Positions 25,152 through 33,540 of a DNA stretch of 36,938 nucleotides are shown piece after piece; positions within the stretch are counted from its first letter, which is position 1; each line of letters opens with the position of its first letter. The DNA is from an uncultured Verrucomicrobiota bacterium (GTDB taxonomy: Bacteria > Verrucomicrobiota > Kiritimatiellia > CAIVKH01), in contig CALMUP010000033.1 of the NCBI GenBank assembly GCA_937872895.1, positions 1 to 36,938 on the forward strand, given 5' to 3'. The position numbers and the translations under genes are program-made. The notes under the pieces are model-generated. The model had not been told where the DNA came from, ran no database searches, and was given only the letters and a program-made list of their open reading frames with translations.

Positions 25152-26543
25152 TCACTCGGGATCGGGGATTGCTCTCATGCAGGTGAAAATGGCGCGAAAG
25201 AGAATGTTGTAGAAGACGAGCGCGATCATCAAGATGAGAGGGGTAGGGAGGTTTTCACTATGATCCCAGACCAAAAGGGCGAAGGGAGGGATCAGGGTAC
25301 AGAGTTGAGTCGAAAGGAACTTGACCCAGATATGCTTGCCCACGACCTGGAAGACCGCGTGGGCGATCACCACCAGAAGCATCAGGCAAAGCACAATGCC
25401 TCCAATTATAAAAACAACATCTCCTTCCGTGACATTTGTCACAGTAACGATTATGCCGGACAAGAATATAGCAACGGTCCCGGCCCAACCCAGCCAATAG
25501 GCGCCCACGCCGACTGCGCCGATGGCAAAGGTGGTAATGAGAATGCAGAGCAGCCCCACGGTGATGATAAAACCAATCGCGGGCACATCGTCATCCTGCC
25601 CTTGAGCTGCCAAGGCCTTTGAGTAGTTGCGAAAGTGTGTATTAAGGGCAGCCCACTTGTCATGGAACTTGGCATCGCAAAGACGCTCAGCATTTGCCAT
25701 GTTTGGTTCAGGGTCCCAATCACGCGGCAGAGCGGGGCCATTGTGCTGATCAAAGTGGACTTGAAGGAAGTCGGCGAGCTTGTTGATCGTGTTTACACTG
25801 CGCATTGCTTGGGTGTCATCCATCATGGGGATGTCGAGCAGCCGATACGCAGCGAGGGCGTGGCTGCGTTTCTCCAGATCGAATCCGTAATCGCCGACCA
25901 GAACGAAGTCAACATCACGGACTGACCAGTCATCGGATTGACCCAATGCCGGTGGCACGGTACCGGGTGGAATTTTGGGCTCTTCGTTGTGGTCCTTGTA
26001 GGAGTGGGGGCTGTCGTCTATAAATCGGTTTTCAGCCTCTCGCGTCTGGAGTAGGTTCTTGCCCAGTTCGTCGCAGTAGGACTTGGCGATACTCTCCCAG
26101 AGTGTCCAGGCGAGTTGAATGCGTTGGCCCTCCTCGACAACTTGTTGTATATCTGGGTAGGCGATGCGTACCATCAGACCCATCGCTTTCCAATGAAGAA
26201 GTGGAGCAAAGGCGATGCAAGCACAGACAGTCAAGTCCAGTAGACTGAACCACCACCCGCTCCATGCACGATTCGGTGGCAGGCATCCGTAGAGGCGTGA
26301 GCGCTGCCAGATCCAATACAACAAAAGCAAGCCAGCGAGGAAGAGTAACGGCACCGTGAAGCGGTCAATTTCCCAAGAAATTGACCAGAACAACAGCCCA
26401 GTCGCCCCCGAAAGAAGACTCAAGATCAGCGCCAAGCCAAGCCCGAGGTGATAACGCTCGGCCCACAGATGCGGGTGATGCGCCATTATCCATGCATCGA
26501 CAACTTTGTAGGGGCGATGGAGTGTCGACCAGAACGCCTTCAT
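25152..26543 (-). CDS. Polytopic membrane protein, likely partner of the adjacent ABC ATPase
   Basis: Protein of 463 aa with hydrophobic segments at about 33-53, 61-80, 97-117 and four to six more between 325 and 455. A soluble stretch of about 200 residues (120-325) lies between the two membrane halves. The N-terminal AWIMAHHPHLWAERYH just before the first helix is a distinctive short motif. No family is recognised with certainty. Its start overlaps the ABC ATPase stop by 4 bp and its stop adjoins the protease start, so it is probably the membrane component worked by the ATPase. Whether it is a transporter or a membrane-bound sensor cannot be told. Confidence 0.8.
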   Translation of the reverse strand: MKAFWSTLHRPYKVVDAWIMAHHPHLWAERYHLGLGLALILSLLSGATGLLFWSISWEIDRFTVPLLFLAGLLLLYWIWQRSRLYGCLPPNRAWSGWWFSLLDLTVCACIAFAPLLHWKAMGLMVRIAYPDIQQVVEEGQRIQLAWTLWESIAKSYCDELGKNLLQTREAENRFIDDSPHSYKDHNEEPKIPPGTVPPALGQSDDWSVRDVDFVLVGDYGFDLEKRSHALAAYRLLDIPMMDDTQAMRSVNTINKLADFLQVHFDQHNGPALPRDWDPEPNMANAERLCDAKFHDKWAALNTHFRNYSKALAAQGQDDDVPAIGFIITVGLLCILITTFAIGAVGVGAYWLGWAGTVAIFLSGIIVTVTNVTEGDVVFIIGGIVLCLMLLVVIAHAVFQVVGKHIWVKFLSTQLCTLIPPFALLVWDHSENLPTPLILMIALVFYNILFRAIFTCMRAIPDPE

Positions 26544-27916
26544 ACGTCGAGGAACCTCCGGCAGGATTGGCTGACATCACGAAAATAGGCGACGCTGATG
26601 TTTGCATTACGTAGTTGAGTGAGTAGGTCGTCCGCGAGGATGTTGATTTCGGTAGTGATTAGATAGGAGGAGGCGCCTAGCATCTCAATGCTCTTGACTT
26701 TGCAGGAGTTGAGAGCGCGGATTAGGCTGTCGGTAGCATGAGCGCAAGTGATCTCGAAGGCGTTCATGGGTCGGTTGATCCCAATGTCCTTCGTAGGGCC
26801 GACGTAGCTGACTTTGCCTTCATTGAGAACGATCATCTGGTCAGCGACGGTTTCGACTTCATATACATGCTGAGAGCTGAGTATTACGGGGATGGGCGAC
26901 TCGGGGGAGTGCGCCACACTGCGGAGATCATCTAAAAACTCAAGTTGTGCAGGGATATCAAGCGGGGCAAGCGGTTCATCAAGGATAAGCATCGTAGGAT
27001 ATGAGAGCAGGGCTTTGGCAAGCTCCACGCGGGTACGGTAGCCTCCGGAGAGTGCGAACCAGGATTTTCCGGCGTGGGGTTCAAGCCCGAGGCGATGTAG
27101 TATGAAGTCAACGTTTTCACGTCCAGCAACTCCGGTGCGACCAAAGCAAGCCGCTTGGCGGATGAGCACGTCTATTACAGTGCCAGGCCATTTCTCAGGG
27201 CGCTGCTCGACGAAGGCGATCTTCCGGCGCAGTGTGATCCAGTCCGTCGGTTCGCAGCACAAGGCGGGATACTCTCTTTTACCCGTGCTGGCCTTTAGTG
27301 TACCGGCGATAATGCGCAGTAGCGTGCTCTTCCCGCTACCGTTCACGCCAAGCAGACCGGTGACCTGACCTTTGCTTAGCTCAAGGTTCACCTCGTGGAG
27401 ATGGAATGCGTCAGCCCTAGCGAAGGATTTTCCGAGGTTCTCACAGCGGAACACGACTTGATCCGAGGCTCGCGATTCGGCACGGCGCTTCGCGGCTTCA
27501 AAGAACGGAACAGTGCCGGAGACTGCAACGGAAGACCTGGCGCTCTGCTGGGCGAGGGCGTAAATATCTTTTGGTGCGCTGGTACACTTGCGGATGGCGT
27601 CGGCGACTTCGTAAGTGAGTTCCAATACGCGCTTCATCAGGATGCGTGACTGCACGGCGTAGTCAGATGGAGTGATTATGCCGCGGCGGAAATCGCCCTC
27701 GAGTACCGCAGCATCGCGACGCGGGAGATATGTGTCGATCACGATGCGTTGTTCAAGGCTGTAGCGCTTAGCGAGGTCCATGAGCCTCTTGCACGCACGG
27801 CCGACCTGATCTGCCACGGTGGCGTCATCGGTGAAGCAATCGCGGATGGCATCCACTTCGCGCTCCATGCACTGAAGTAACGCCTCGACATCGTTAGCGG
27901 TGACGACGCTGATCAT
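26540..27916 (-). CDS. ABC ATPase with extra N-terminal helical (EAD-like) domain
   Basis: Protein of 458 aa. The ABC domain (about 154-365) is complete: Walker A GVNGSGKST (190-198), Q-loop Gln238 in FVEQRP, signature ALSGGYRTRVELAKAL, Walker B LILDEP and His350 in ILSSQHVYEVE. It resembles ATPases of ABC-2 type exporters. The first 150 residues are unusual for such proteins: helical, with EGDFRRGIITPSDYAVQS then RILMKRVLEL, a pattern close to the EAD11-like part of the protease. A C-terminal extension of about 90 residues follows the NBD. The gene overlaps the lipase stop (ATGA) and the membrane protein start, each by 4 bp. Confidence 0.9.
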   Translation of the reverse strand: MISVVTANDVEALLQCMEREVDAIRDCFTDDATVADQVGRACKRLMDLAKRYSLEQRIVIDTYLPRRDAAVLEGDFRRGIITPSDYAVQSRILMKRVLELTYEVADAIRKCTSAPKDIYALAQQSARSSVAVSGTVPFFEAAKRRAESRASDQVVFRCENLGKSFARADAFHLHEVNLELSKGQVTGLLGVNGSGKSTLLRIIAGTLKASTGKREYPALCCEPTDWITLRRKIAFVEQRPEKWPGTVIDVLIRQAACFGRTGVAGRENVDFILHRLGLEPHAGKSWFALSGGYRTRVELAKALLSYPTMLILDEPLAPLDIPAQLEFLDDLRSVAHSPESPIPVILSSQHVYEVETVADQMIVLNEGKVSYVGPTKDIGINRPMNAFEITCAHATDSLIRALNSCKVKSIEMLGASSYLITTEINILADDLLTQLRNANISVAYFRDVSQSCRRFLDV

Positions 27917-28803
27917 GCGACGATTAGCTTTTGTAGTTCATCGATGTAAGCGTCCATGAAGTGGTCAGTCGCGAAGTCGAGCACGCCCTCTTCGACAAGC
28001 TCGTCGGCCAGCGGCGCACTCAACTTAGCCTCACTTACTGGCGGTATGGCTTCAATGTATTCTTTCAAGAGATCGAACTGCTCCTCACTGAGCGGTGCTT
28101 GATCCGCTTCGAGCAGTTCACCGCCGCCCTCATCGGAGCCAAATAAAACGGCCAGCGGACCCGCCATCTCGAGTGTGCCCTCGCTGGTGATACGCTTCGG
28201 CGTGCCTACGTGCCTATAGCCCGGCGGAACGCGTGGAACGATGTCCCATTGATTAACAAACCGATAGAAGCGTGAGCGGAAGATGGGGTCGAAGGCGGCT
28301 TGGAACTCACTGCCCGCGAGTCGTGGTTGACCGAAGGTGTAGAGGCACTCGATGCGTTCGGCGATGCCTTCCGAGTGCATGCGTGCGGCACATAAAGCGG
28401 CTTCCGCAGCTCCGAGACTGTGTCCGGTGAGGCACACTGGTTTGCTTGGCACGCCATGCAAGTCGAAAGCGACGAGGAGGTTCTGCCAAACCTCATCCAG
28501 TGCATCGCTGAAGCCACCGTGAACACTGCCGAGGGGGTGTGACGAAGGATAGACCTGAAGATTTCGCAGCCATTGGCCAAATGTGGCCTGGGTGCCGCGA
28601 AAGGAGATGAGAACGCGCTCTGGGTCCGAGGCTATAAATACCTGGGATCCGCTGCATGTTAACACATCGCACTGGGAAAATCCGGCCGAGAGATGATGGG
28701 ACCGAATGGCCGGTGCCTCGTCATAAGCCCGTTTAGCCGCGTATGCTAGTTCGAGTGCTTTTTGAAGAGAAAATGCTTCTATTGGATTAGAGGAAGAGTT
28801 CAT
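27913..28803 (-). CDS. Class 3 lipase
   Basis: Alpha/beta hydrolase of 296 aa from the ATG at 28803; an in-frame TTG at 28812 is an alternative. The nucleophile is in LTGHSLGAAEAAL, with SFRGTQ before it, YTFGQPRLAG after it, Asp in NQWDIVPRVPP and the catalytic His in ATDHFMDAYI near the C-terminus, so the triad is complete. No signal peptide or membrane segment is seen. It is the first gene of a four-gene operon whose members overlap end to start. A TTAGGAGG lies about 30 bp upstream, nearer to a nine-codon reading frame (ATG at 28816) that overlaps the lipase start. Confidence 0.9.
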   Translation of the reverse strand: MNSSSNPIEAFSLQKALELAYAAKRAYDEAPAIRSHHLSAGFSQCDVLTCSGSQVFIASDPERVLISFRGTQATFGQWLRNLQVYPSSHPLGSVHGGFSDALDEVWQNLLVAFDLHGVPSKPVCLTGHSLGAAEAALCAARMHSEGIAERIECLYTFGQPRLAGSEFQAAFDPIFRSRFYRFVNQWDIVPRVPPGYRHVGTPKRITSEGTLEMAGPLAVLFGSDEGGGELLEADQAPLSEEQFDLLKEYIEAIPPVSEAKLSAPLADELVEEGVLDFATDHFMDAYIDELQKLIVA

Positions 28804-28925
28804 ATCGAACAAACATAAATTTTTGGCCGCCTCCTAACAAGGTCGAGTCAAGACTACCATTACTCCAAGCCTATCCAAACGACTGGCCAATTTCATACTG
28901 ATCATTGGATTCTTTATCGTTCGAA

Positions 28926-29882
28926 TTACTTGCTCCCAAAAATTGTCTGCCAAAATTCGGCATTGAGCGTGACACCATAAACCGTTGCATCGTCTGTAGT
29001 GGTTCCATCCTCGCCGGGTTTCGAGTAGGCGTAGAATGATTGTCCGGCGAAGAGCGAAATGCCGTACACGATGTCCCAGCCTACCCCCAGCGTTCCAACC
29101 AGTCCGGTAGAATCGGCTTCTGCATCATCTCTGGTCAGCATGCCACCCACGCTGACTTGAATGGACAGACGACGCCAGATTCCATTATCGAAGTCGAGGA
29201 AACGGCCATCAATATAGCGGCTATAGGCCGGATAACCGCGAAGCGTTACTCCCGCGCCTATACCGCCAAGCTCATCATTATAGAAGGTTGAAACACCATA
29301 CCGGAGCCGATGGAATTGCCAGTCTTCGACCTTGCTGCGCTTGTACAGTTCTTCTACGTGTTGGTGCCTAGTAAGCTTATTCAGCTCGTTAGTATCCATG
29401 CTGGAATTTACTGCCAACTGCAATTGGATTAACTTTTGGTCAATCGTGACAGCTTTCACTTTGTCGCATGTAACCGGACCAATCATGACAGCCGTACTTA
29501 GTGCATTCACAAATGGGCGATTGATCCGATACACTTCTCCGTTTTTAACAACCACCTTCTCGTTGTTTATCAGGTCAGCGAGAAAACGAACGTCTTCCGG
29601 TATGCGGTTTGGACGCGCGACTCGAAGATCATTGGTAAGGCGATTTGCGGCCGCATTGATATTGGAAATGCTAGCCGCCATGGACTGAGCCTGTGACTTG
29701 AAGCCTTCCAATTCTCCCTTTAACCCTGCAATGCTTTCTTTCAGTTCTTTGACTTCATTTGCCGCTTCCCCCGCTTCTTCAGCTCGAACTTCGGCCAACT
29801 GAAAATACGACAAGACAAGGCTGACAAGAGCACATGCACATAGCTTCGGCAACCAATACAGGATATGTAACTTATTCTTCAT
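28926..29882 (-). CDS. Envelope protein: signal peptide, coiled coil, beta-rich C-terminus; function unknown
   Basis: Protein of 318 aa from the ATG at 29882, which follows AAGGAT; the frame is open for 34 more codons upstream without a binding site. Residues 1-34 form a signal peptide ending near AEVRA. A coiled coil follows (about 40-80: VKELKESIAGLKGELEGFKS). The last 120 residues alternate aromatic and polar positions (YGVSTFYNDE, LSIQVSVGGML, LVGTLGVGWDI), as in small outer-membrane beta structures. No family is recognised. It lies between the peroxidase and the lipase operon on the same strand. Confidence 0.7.
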   Translation of the reverse strand: MKNKLHILYWLPKLCACALVSLVLSYFQLAEVRAEEAGEAANEVKELKESIAGLKGELEGFKSQAQSMAASISNINAAANRLTNDLRVARPNRIPEDVRFLADLINNEKVVVKNGEVYRINRPFVNALSTAVMIGPVTCDKVKAVTIDQKLIQLQLAVNSSMDTNELNKLTRHQHVEELYKRSKVEDWQFHRLRYGVSTFYNDELGGIGAGVTLRGYPAYSRYIDGRFLDFDNGIWRRLSIQVSVGGMLTRDDAEADSTGLVGTLGVGWDIVYGISLFAGQSFYAYSKPGEDGTTTDDATVYGVTLNAEFWQTIFGSK

Positions 29883-30038
29883 CGGTGAATCCTTGCTATA
29901 AGTAAAACCGATTAGTCGGCCAAAACACTTTACACGAAATATTGCTTGTAAGGGCGCGCACCCTCTTAAATCATAACTTATCATACTGGATTTAATATGT
30001 ATCTAGGTGATAAAGCTCTTCTCCGTATTGATACCAGA

Positions 30039-31853
30039 TCAGGGTAATGTGACTCCGGAAAATACAATCAAGTCGGCGAAGGAAAATTGATTTTGCGCAC
30101 TTGATGGCAAGAACGGAATGAAACCGCCCTGGATGTTGAGATAGGAACCAGCATCACGCTTGAGCATTCGGACGAAGGTTTCGGCGATGATGCGGGCGCC
30201 GACAGGGCCTAGCTGCAGGCCTTCTTTTAGAACCGCGGCTTCGCGCAGGATGTAGTACCAGAGCGGGGTTTTTTGCAGGAGGAGGCCATTGCCGGACTGG
30301 AGCAAGGCGATCTCGTTAGCCGGCAGGTTTTGTGTGATTTCGGCAGCAGACATCGGAGATATCCCAAACTGCTGGGCCATTCCTTGACCGCTGGGCAACC
30401 CGAGAGCAAGTCCGCGACGCAAGTTTCGAGCGGCCAAAACCGCCATCATACCCACCATGTCGGGCAATGACTCAAGCGCCGGGGTCAAGACGCTGTCAAT
30501 TCGACGCGCACGGTTAAAGACAGCTACGGGAATGCCCGTCTCGAAGAAGGCATTAAAGTCGACCACCCAGTTTGATAACACGGGAAGGTTGGGATTACGC
30601 GCAAAAGCAAACACATCACCCATGGTTGCTCCGATTTGTACGGAACTCAACCAGTACTGTTCGCGAATCATGCTGTGCCCAAAACGATAGGCGGCGACAG
30701 AAAACTCAACCGGCATGCTGAATGGACTACCGATCGGGGCCACGACACTTGCCAACGCCTGGTCAACGGCATCCTGACCGCATATGCGCGGAAGGAAGTC
30801 ATGAATTATGGCCCATTGATAATGATGGGTTACGATACGTTTCGCCTCAACAAACACATCTCCGGTAAAACCGGCAACCAGCAACAAATCCACGACCTTG
30901 TTATGGAATTTCAACATCGCGTGATGAAATTGTGAGACAATTAAATTTTCATCATTACGCGGGTCACCGATGATCGCGGTGTTGGTGGATGTCGAAGGAT
31001 CAAGAGCGTTGCGTATACGAGGCACATCAAAATCCGTTTGCACCCGGTTTTGGCCTGGCACACCTGGCCCACCCGGTCCACTACTTGTATTTGACCCCAA
31101 TTGGAACTTGATTGCGGTTGGCGGCCCGGACTTGGGAAAGCTGTACAAATATGGATCGAGAGCGGGACCTCGTCCGTAAACCGACTCCAAGTCCAAAACC
31201 GGAGTTCGCATGTTATTGATCGACGTAGCATTGGTTGATACATCCAACGACGACGAAACATCCAGCGTGATATCGTGATCGATGAATTGTCCTACGTAGC
31301 TAAAACCAGCCGGTATATTTGAATCGGGTGTCGCTTCACGCCCTGGATCAGCAATCAGATTACCCAACTGCATCAAAAGGGCTTGCGTAGATGCATTAAA
31401 TGGCAGCTTTGTTTTATTGCGAATAGGCGTCGTCGACATGTAGCCAAACTTATCAGCACAGGGCGAAAAGACCGGCTTCCATGGAAACCAAGCGAGGGAA
31501 ACTTTTGCCCCATGGAATCCATGGCGGGATGAACGAAATGCCGCCAACGAAGCACGTATGTCTTCGGGTAGTTTACCAACAGAAACGGCGGAAAGATCGT
31601 TTAACTTGTTGATGCTACGCAAGTACTTGGCCTGGTCTACCGTCGGCTTCACATCCAGGTCCAGCAATCGCTGCTGTAAATCTACCGCGGTTAATTTGAC
31701 CTTGCGCGAGAAACCCTTGGGTGCGGCAGATTGGGTCAACTGTTTATCAAGGAACTCTTGCGCGGCGAGCGGGCCATCATTTGCGAGTTTTGGAATCTTG
31801 GCGGGGGCTGCCTTACGGTTTGCAGATGATGCTTTCTTCTTGCTGCTGTTCAT
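30039..31853 (-). CDS. Animal-type haem peroxidase
   Basis: Protein of 604 aa from the ATG at 31853, which has AAGGAG at a good distance; the frame is open for 18 more codons upstream. By comparison with myeloperoxidase, GQFIDHDITLD holds the distal Gln and His and the Asp that forms a haem ester. GDPRNDEN gives the catalytic Arg and the second haem-linked Glu. AAYRFGHSMIRE gives the proximal His. Spacing of the Tyr before that His (four residues) follows peroxidases and not cyclooxygenase or diol-synthase enzymes. The Lys- and Ala-rich N-terminus is not a signal peptide. The substrate is unknown; nearby lipases make lipids one possibility, but this is inference. Confidence 0.9.
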   Translation of the reverse strand: MNSSKKKASSANRKAAPAKIPKLANDGPLAAQEFLDKQLTQSAAPKGFSRKVKLTAVDLQQRLLDLDVKPTVDQAKYLRSINKLNDLSAVSVGKLPEDIRASLAAFRSSRHGFHGAKVSLAWFPWKPVFSPCADKFGYMSTTPIRNKTKLPFNASTQALLMQLGNLIADPGREATPDSNIPAGFSYVGQFIDHDITLDVSSSLDVSTNATSINNMRTPVLDLESVYGRGPALDPYLYSFPKSGPPTAIKFQLGSNTSSGPGGPGVPGQNRVQTDFDVPRIRNALDPSTSTNTAIIGDPRNDENLIVSQFHHAMLKFHNKVVDLLLVAGFTGDVFVEAKRIVTHHYQWAIIHDFLPRICGQDAVDQALASVVAPIGSPFSMPVEFSVAAYRFGHSMIREQYWLSSVQIGATMGDVFAFARNPNLPVLSNWVVDFNAFFETGIPVAVFNRARRIDSVLTPALESLPDMVGMMAVLAARNLRRGLALGLPSGQGMAQQFGISPMSAAEITQNLPANEIALLQSGNGLLLQKTPLWYYILREAAVLKEGLQLGPVGARIIAETFVRMLKRDAGSYLNIQGGFIPFLPSSAQNQFSFADLIVFSGVTLP

Positions 31854-31968
31854 CCAGTTTCTCCTTGGTGCCGGATAATTGCGCCCTTGGGGTCGCATGT
31901 ATCGCAAGGAGAATGGGGTTGAACTGAAAAGTTATCATCGCGTGTAACGTCCTATAACAACGTAAATA

Positions 31969-32670
31969 TCATCGTATGGATGAACTTGAGTGCCACAAGA
32001 TGGATGCTGATTTGAGTGCAGCAGAATCGGATAGGCCTAGCTTGTCCTTCAAATGCTCCTTGTGAACATTCAGCGTTTTCACGCTGATGCCTAGCGTTTC
32101 GGCGATTTTTTGGTTGTCCCAGCCGGCGCCGAGGAGTTGGAAGACCTGGAATTCGCGGTCGCTTAGTTTGGCGAGGTCGGGGTGTTTGGTTTTGTGTTTG
32201 CCGGGGCCGTAGATTTGTTTGTGGAGCATGGGGCTGGCGATGCAGCGGCAGATGTGGAGTTCCCCCTGGACGGCGTCGCGGATCGCGGCGGCGAGGCTGT
32301 TGGGTCCTACACCCTTGTAGATAAAGGCCTTGGCGCCGGCCTTGATCGCGCGTTCGGCGAGTTCCCCGTCCTTGGTCTGGCTGATGACGATGTGAGCGAC
32401 GTCCGGCAGGGCGCAGTGGCAGCGGGCAATCGCATCAAGCACGTCCCCGCCGCCCGGTCCGAGCTCGACGACCACCGCGTCCGGCGGGGATTTCATGACC
32501 GACGCCAGCGCCGTGCGGCAACTGTCGTATTCCCCCACCACCGCCATGTCCGGCTGCGTGCCGACCGCCAAGGCCATGCCCGAACGCGCCATCGCATGTT
32601 CACTGATTACCACGACCCGTAACGATCGATCGACCCCCTCAACCCCCGCTCCAGAAGCTACCTTCTGCAT
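31969..32670 (-). CDS. Atypical NarL-type regulator without a phosphoacceptor Asp
   Basis: Protein of 233 aa from the ATG at 32670, which follows GAGGAGG; a 17-codon extension upstream lacks a site. The receiver domain is degenerate: the acidic pair is Ser23/Glu24 in VVVISEHAM, and the phosphorylation site is Glu69 in AVVVELGPGGGD. The switch Ser in HIVISQTKD and Lys in AFIYKGVG remain. The LuxR-type HTH (LSDREFQVFQLLG, QKIAETLGISVKTLNVHK) is intact. A Glu here may mimic the phosphorylated state or the domain may bind something else. It is orphaned and heads the minus-strand series of peroxidase, envelope protein and lipase operon, which it may control. Confidence 0.9.
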   Translation of the reverse strand: MQKVASGAGVEGVDRSLRVVVISEHAMARSGMALAVGTQPDMAVVGEYDSCRTALASVMKSPPDAVVVELGPGGGDVLDAIARCHCALPDVAHIVISQTKDGELAERAIKAGAKAFIYKGVGPNSLAAAIRDAVQGELHICRCIASPMLHKQIYGPGKHKTKHPDLAKLSDREFQVFQLLGAGWDNQKIAETLGISVKTLNVHKEHLKDKLGLSDSAALKSASILWHSSSSIR

Positions 32671-32794
32671 GGTATGCCCCTCCTCGGCTTCGAAGTGTAG
32701 AAGCAGAACCGATTCGTGCAATGTAAAATTCGGTTAGGATAGGATGATCAAGCGGCGTGGGTAGGTAGCGGGTTCCTAGGGGGCGGGAAGATGG

Positions 32795-32936
32795 GGTTTC
32801 GGGTGTCGGGTGTCGGTGTTCAGGTTTCGTGGGTCGGGGTGCAGGTTTCAGGGAAGAGTACGAAATCACCCTGCAACGCACCCGAAACCCGACACCCGAC
32901 ACCTGAAACCCGAACACTGAACACCGAAACCTGAAC
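32795..32936. repeat. Long imperfect inverted repeat (GGTTTCGGGTGTCGG family)
   Basis: Iterated words such as GTTTCGGGTGTCGGGTGTC on one side pair with CCGACACCCGACACCTGAAA and GAACACCGAAACCTGAAC on the other. It is the largest copy of the family also seen at 10031-10113 and 11252-11344. It fills the gap between the regulator and the MerR-like gene. Confidence 0.8.
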
Positions 32937-32947
32937 CCCCTCTTCCC

Positions 32948-33475
32948 CTACTCGGCGCGCAGGGTGCGGCCCCAGCCGGCGGCGGAGGCGAGCTGGTGGG
33001 ATTCGGCGTTGGCTTCGGTGCAGATGCGGCGGTAGTGCTGGAGGTATTTCTGCATGACCTCGTAGACGTCCTCGCCCATCTCGGCCCCCTTGAAGAGTTC
33101 GACCGGACGGTGGTGGAAATTCATGCCGAGCTGGAGTTTCCGGGAGAACAGGTTGGTCTTGAGGTCGTAGTTGGTGAGCAACAGCCGGCGCCGCCGGTGG
33201 GTGCGGCGTCCGCAGGCATCGAGGTACCAGGTCGGGGACTCGACGGCGTCGACGTGCAGCAACTGGAGGATCTTCTTCTCGAGCTCCCACAGCTTGACCA
33301 GGGCGTCGAAGCTGATGCCGAGGAGGCGGAGGTGGATGATGGTCTTGAACCAGGCGGCGTAGGCGCGGGAATAGGCGTTGCCCTCGAGGATCGGCACGCC
33401 GAACTGCTCCTGGATCTGGCGCAAGGCCAGCACCGTGCGGTTGTGCAACCGGGCGATGTCGCCGAGGGTGTACAT
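32948..33475 (-). CDS. MerR-like HTH protein of unknown function
   Basis: Protein of 175 aa from the ATG at 33475; the frame is open upstream but there it translates repeats. The N-terminus YTLGDIARLHNRTVLALRQI, followed by a short wing and then KTIIHLRLLGISFDALVKL, has the layout of a MerR winged helix. The remaining 100 residues, rich in Arg and His (GRRTHRRRRLLLTNYDLK), match no family I recognise. It sits alone between two repeat blocks. The DNA-binding call rests on pattern only. Confidence 0.6.
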   Translation of the reverse strand: MYTLGDIARLHNRTVLALRQIQEQFGVPILEGNAYSRAYAAWFKTIIHLRLLGISFDALVKLWELEKKILQLLHVDAVESPTWYLDACGRRTHRRRRLLLTNYDLKTNLFSRKLQLGMNFHHRPVELFKGAEMGEDVYEVMQKYLQHYRRICTEANAESHQLASAAGWGRTLRAE

Positions 33476-33540
33476 GGTCAGCAGGGCCCGGCAGCGCGCC
33501 GCGGCAGGAACAGGATGTCGATCCGAGGACTCATGGAACG

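Noticed and set aside
24520-25622. Plus-strand frames opposite the protease and membrane protein genes
   Set aside because: They are antisense to genes with full catalytic motifs and end-to-start overlaps; no domain is seen in them.
30039-31853. Fatty acid oxygenase (cyclooxygenase or diol synthase)
   Set aside because: The proximal motif is YRFGH, with Tyr four residues before His, as in peroxidases; oxygenases have Tyr three before His.
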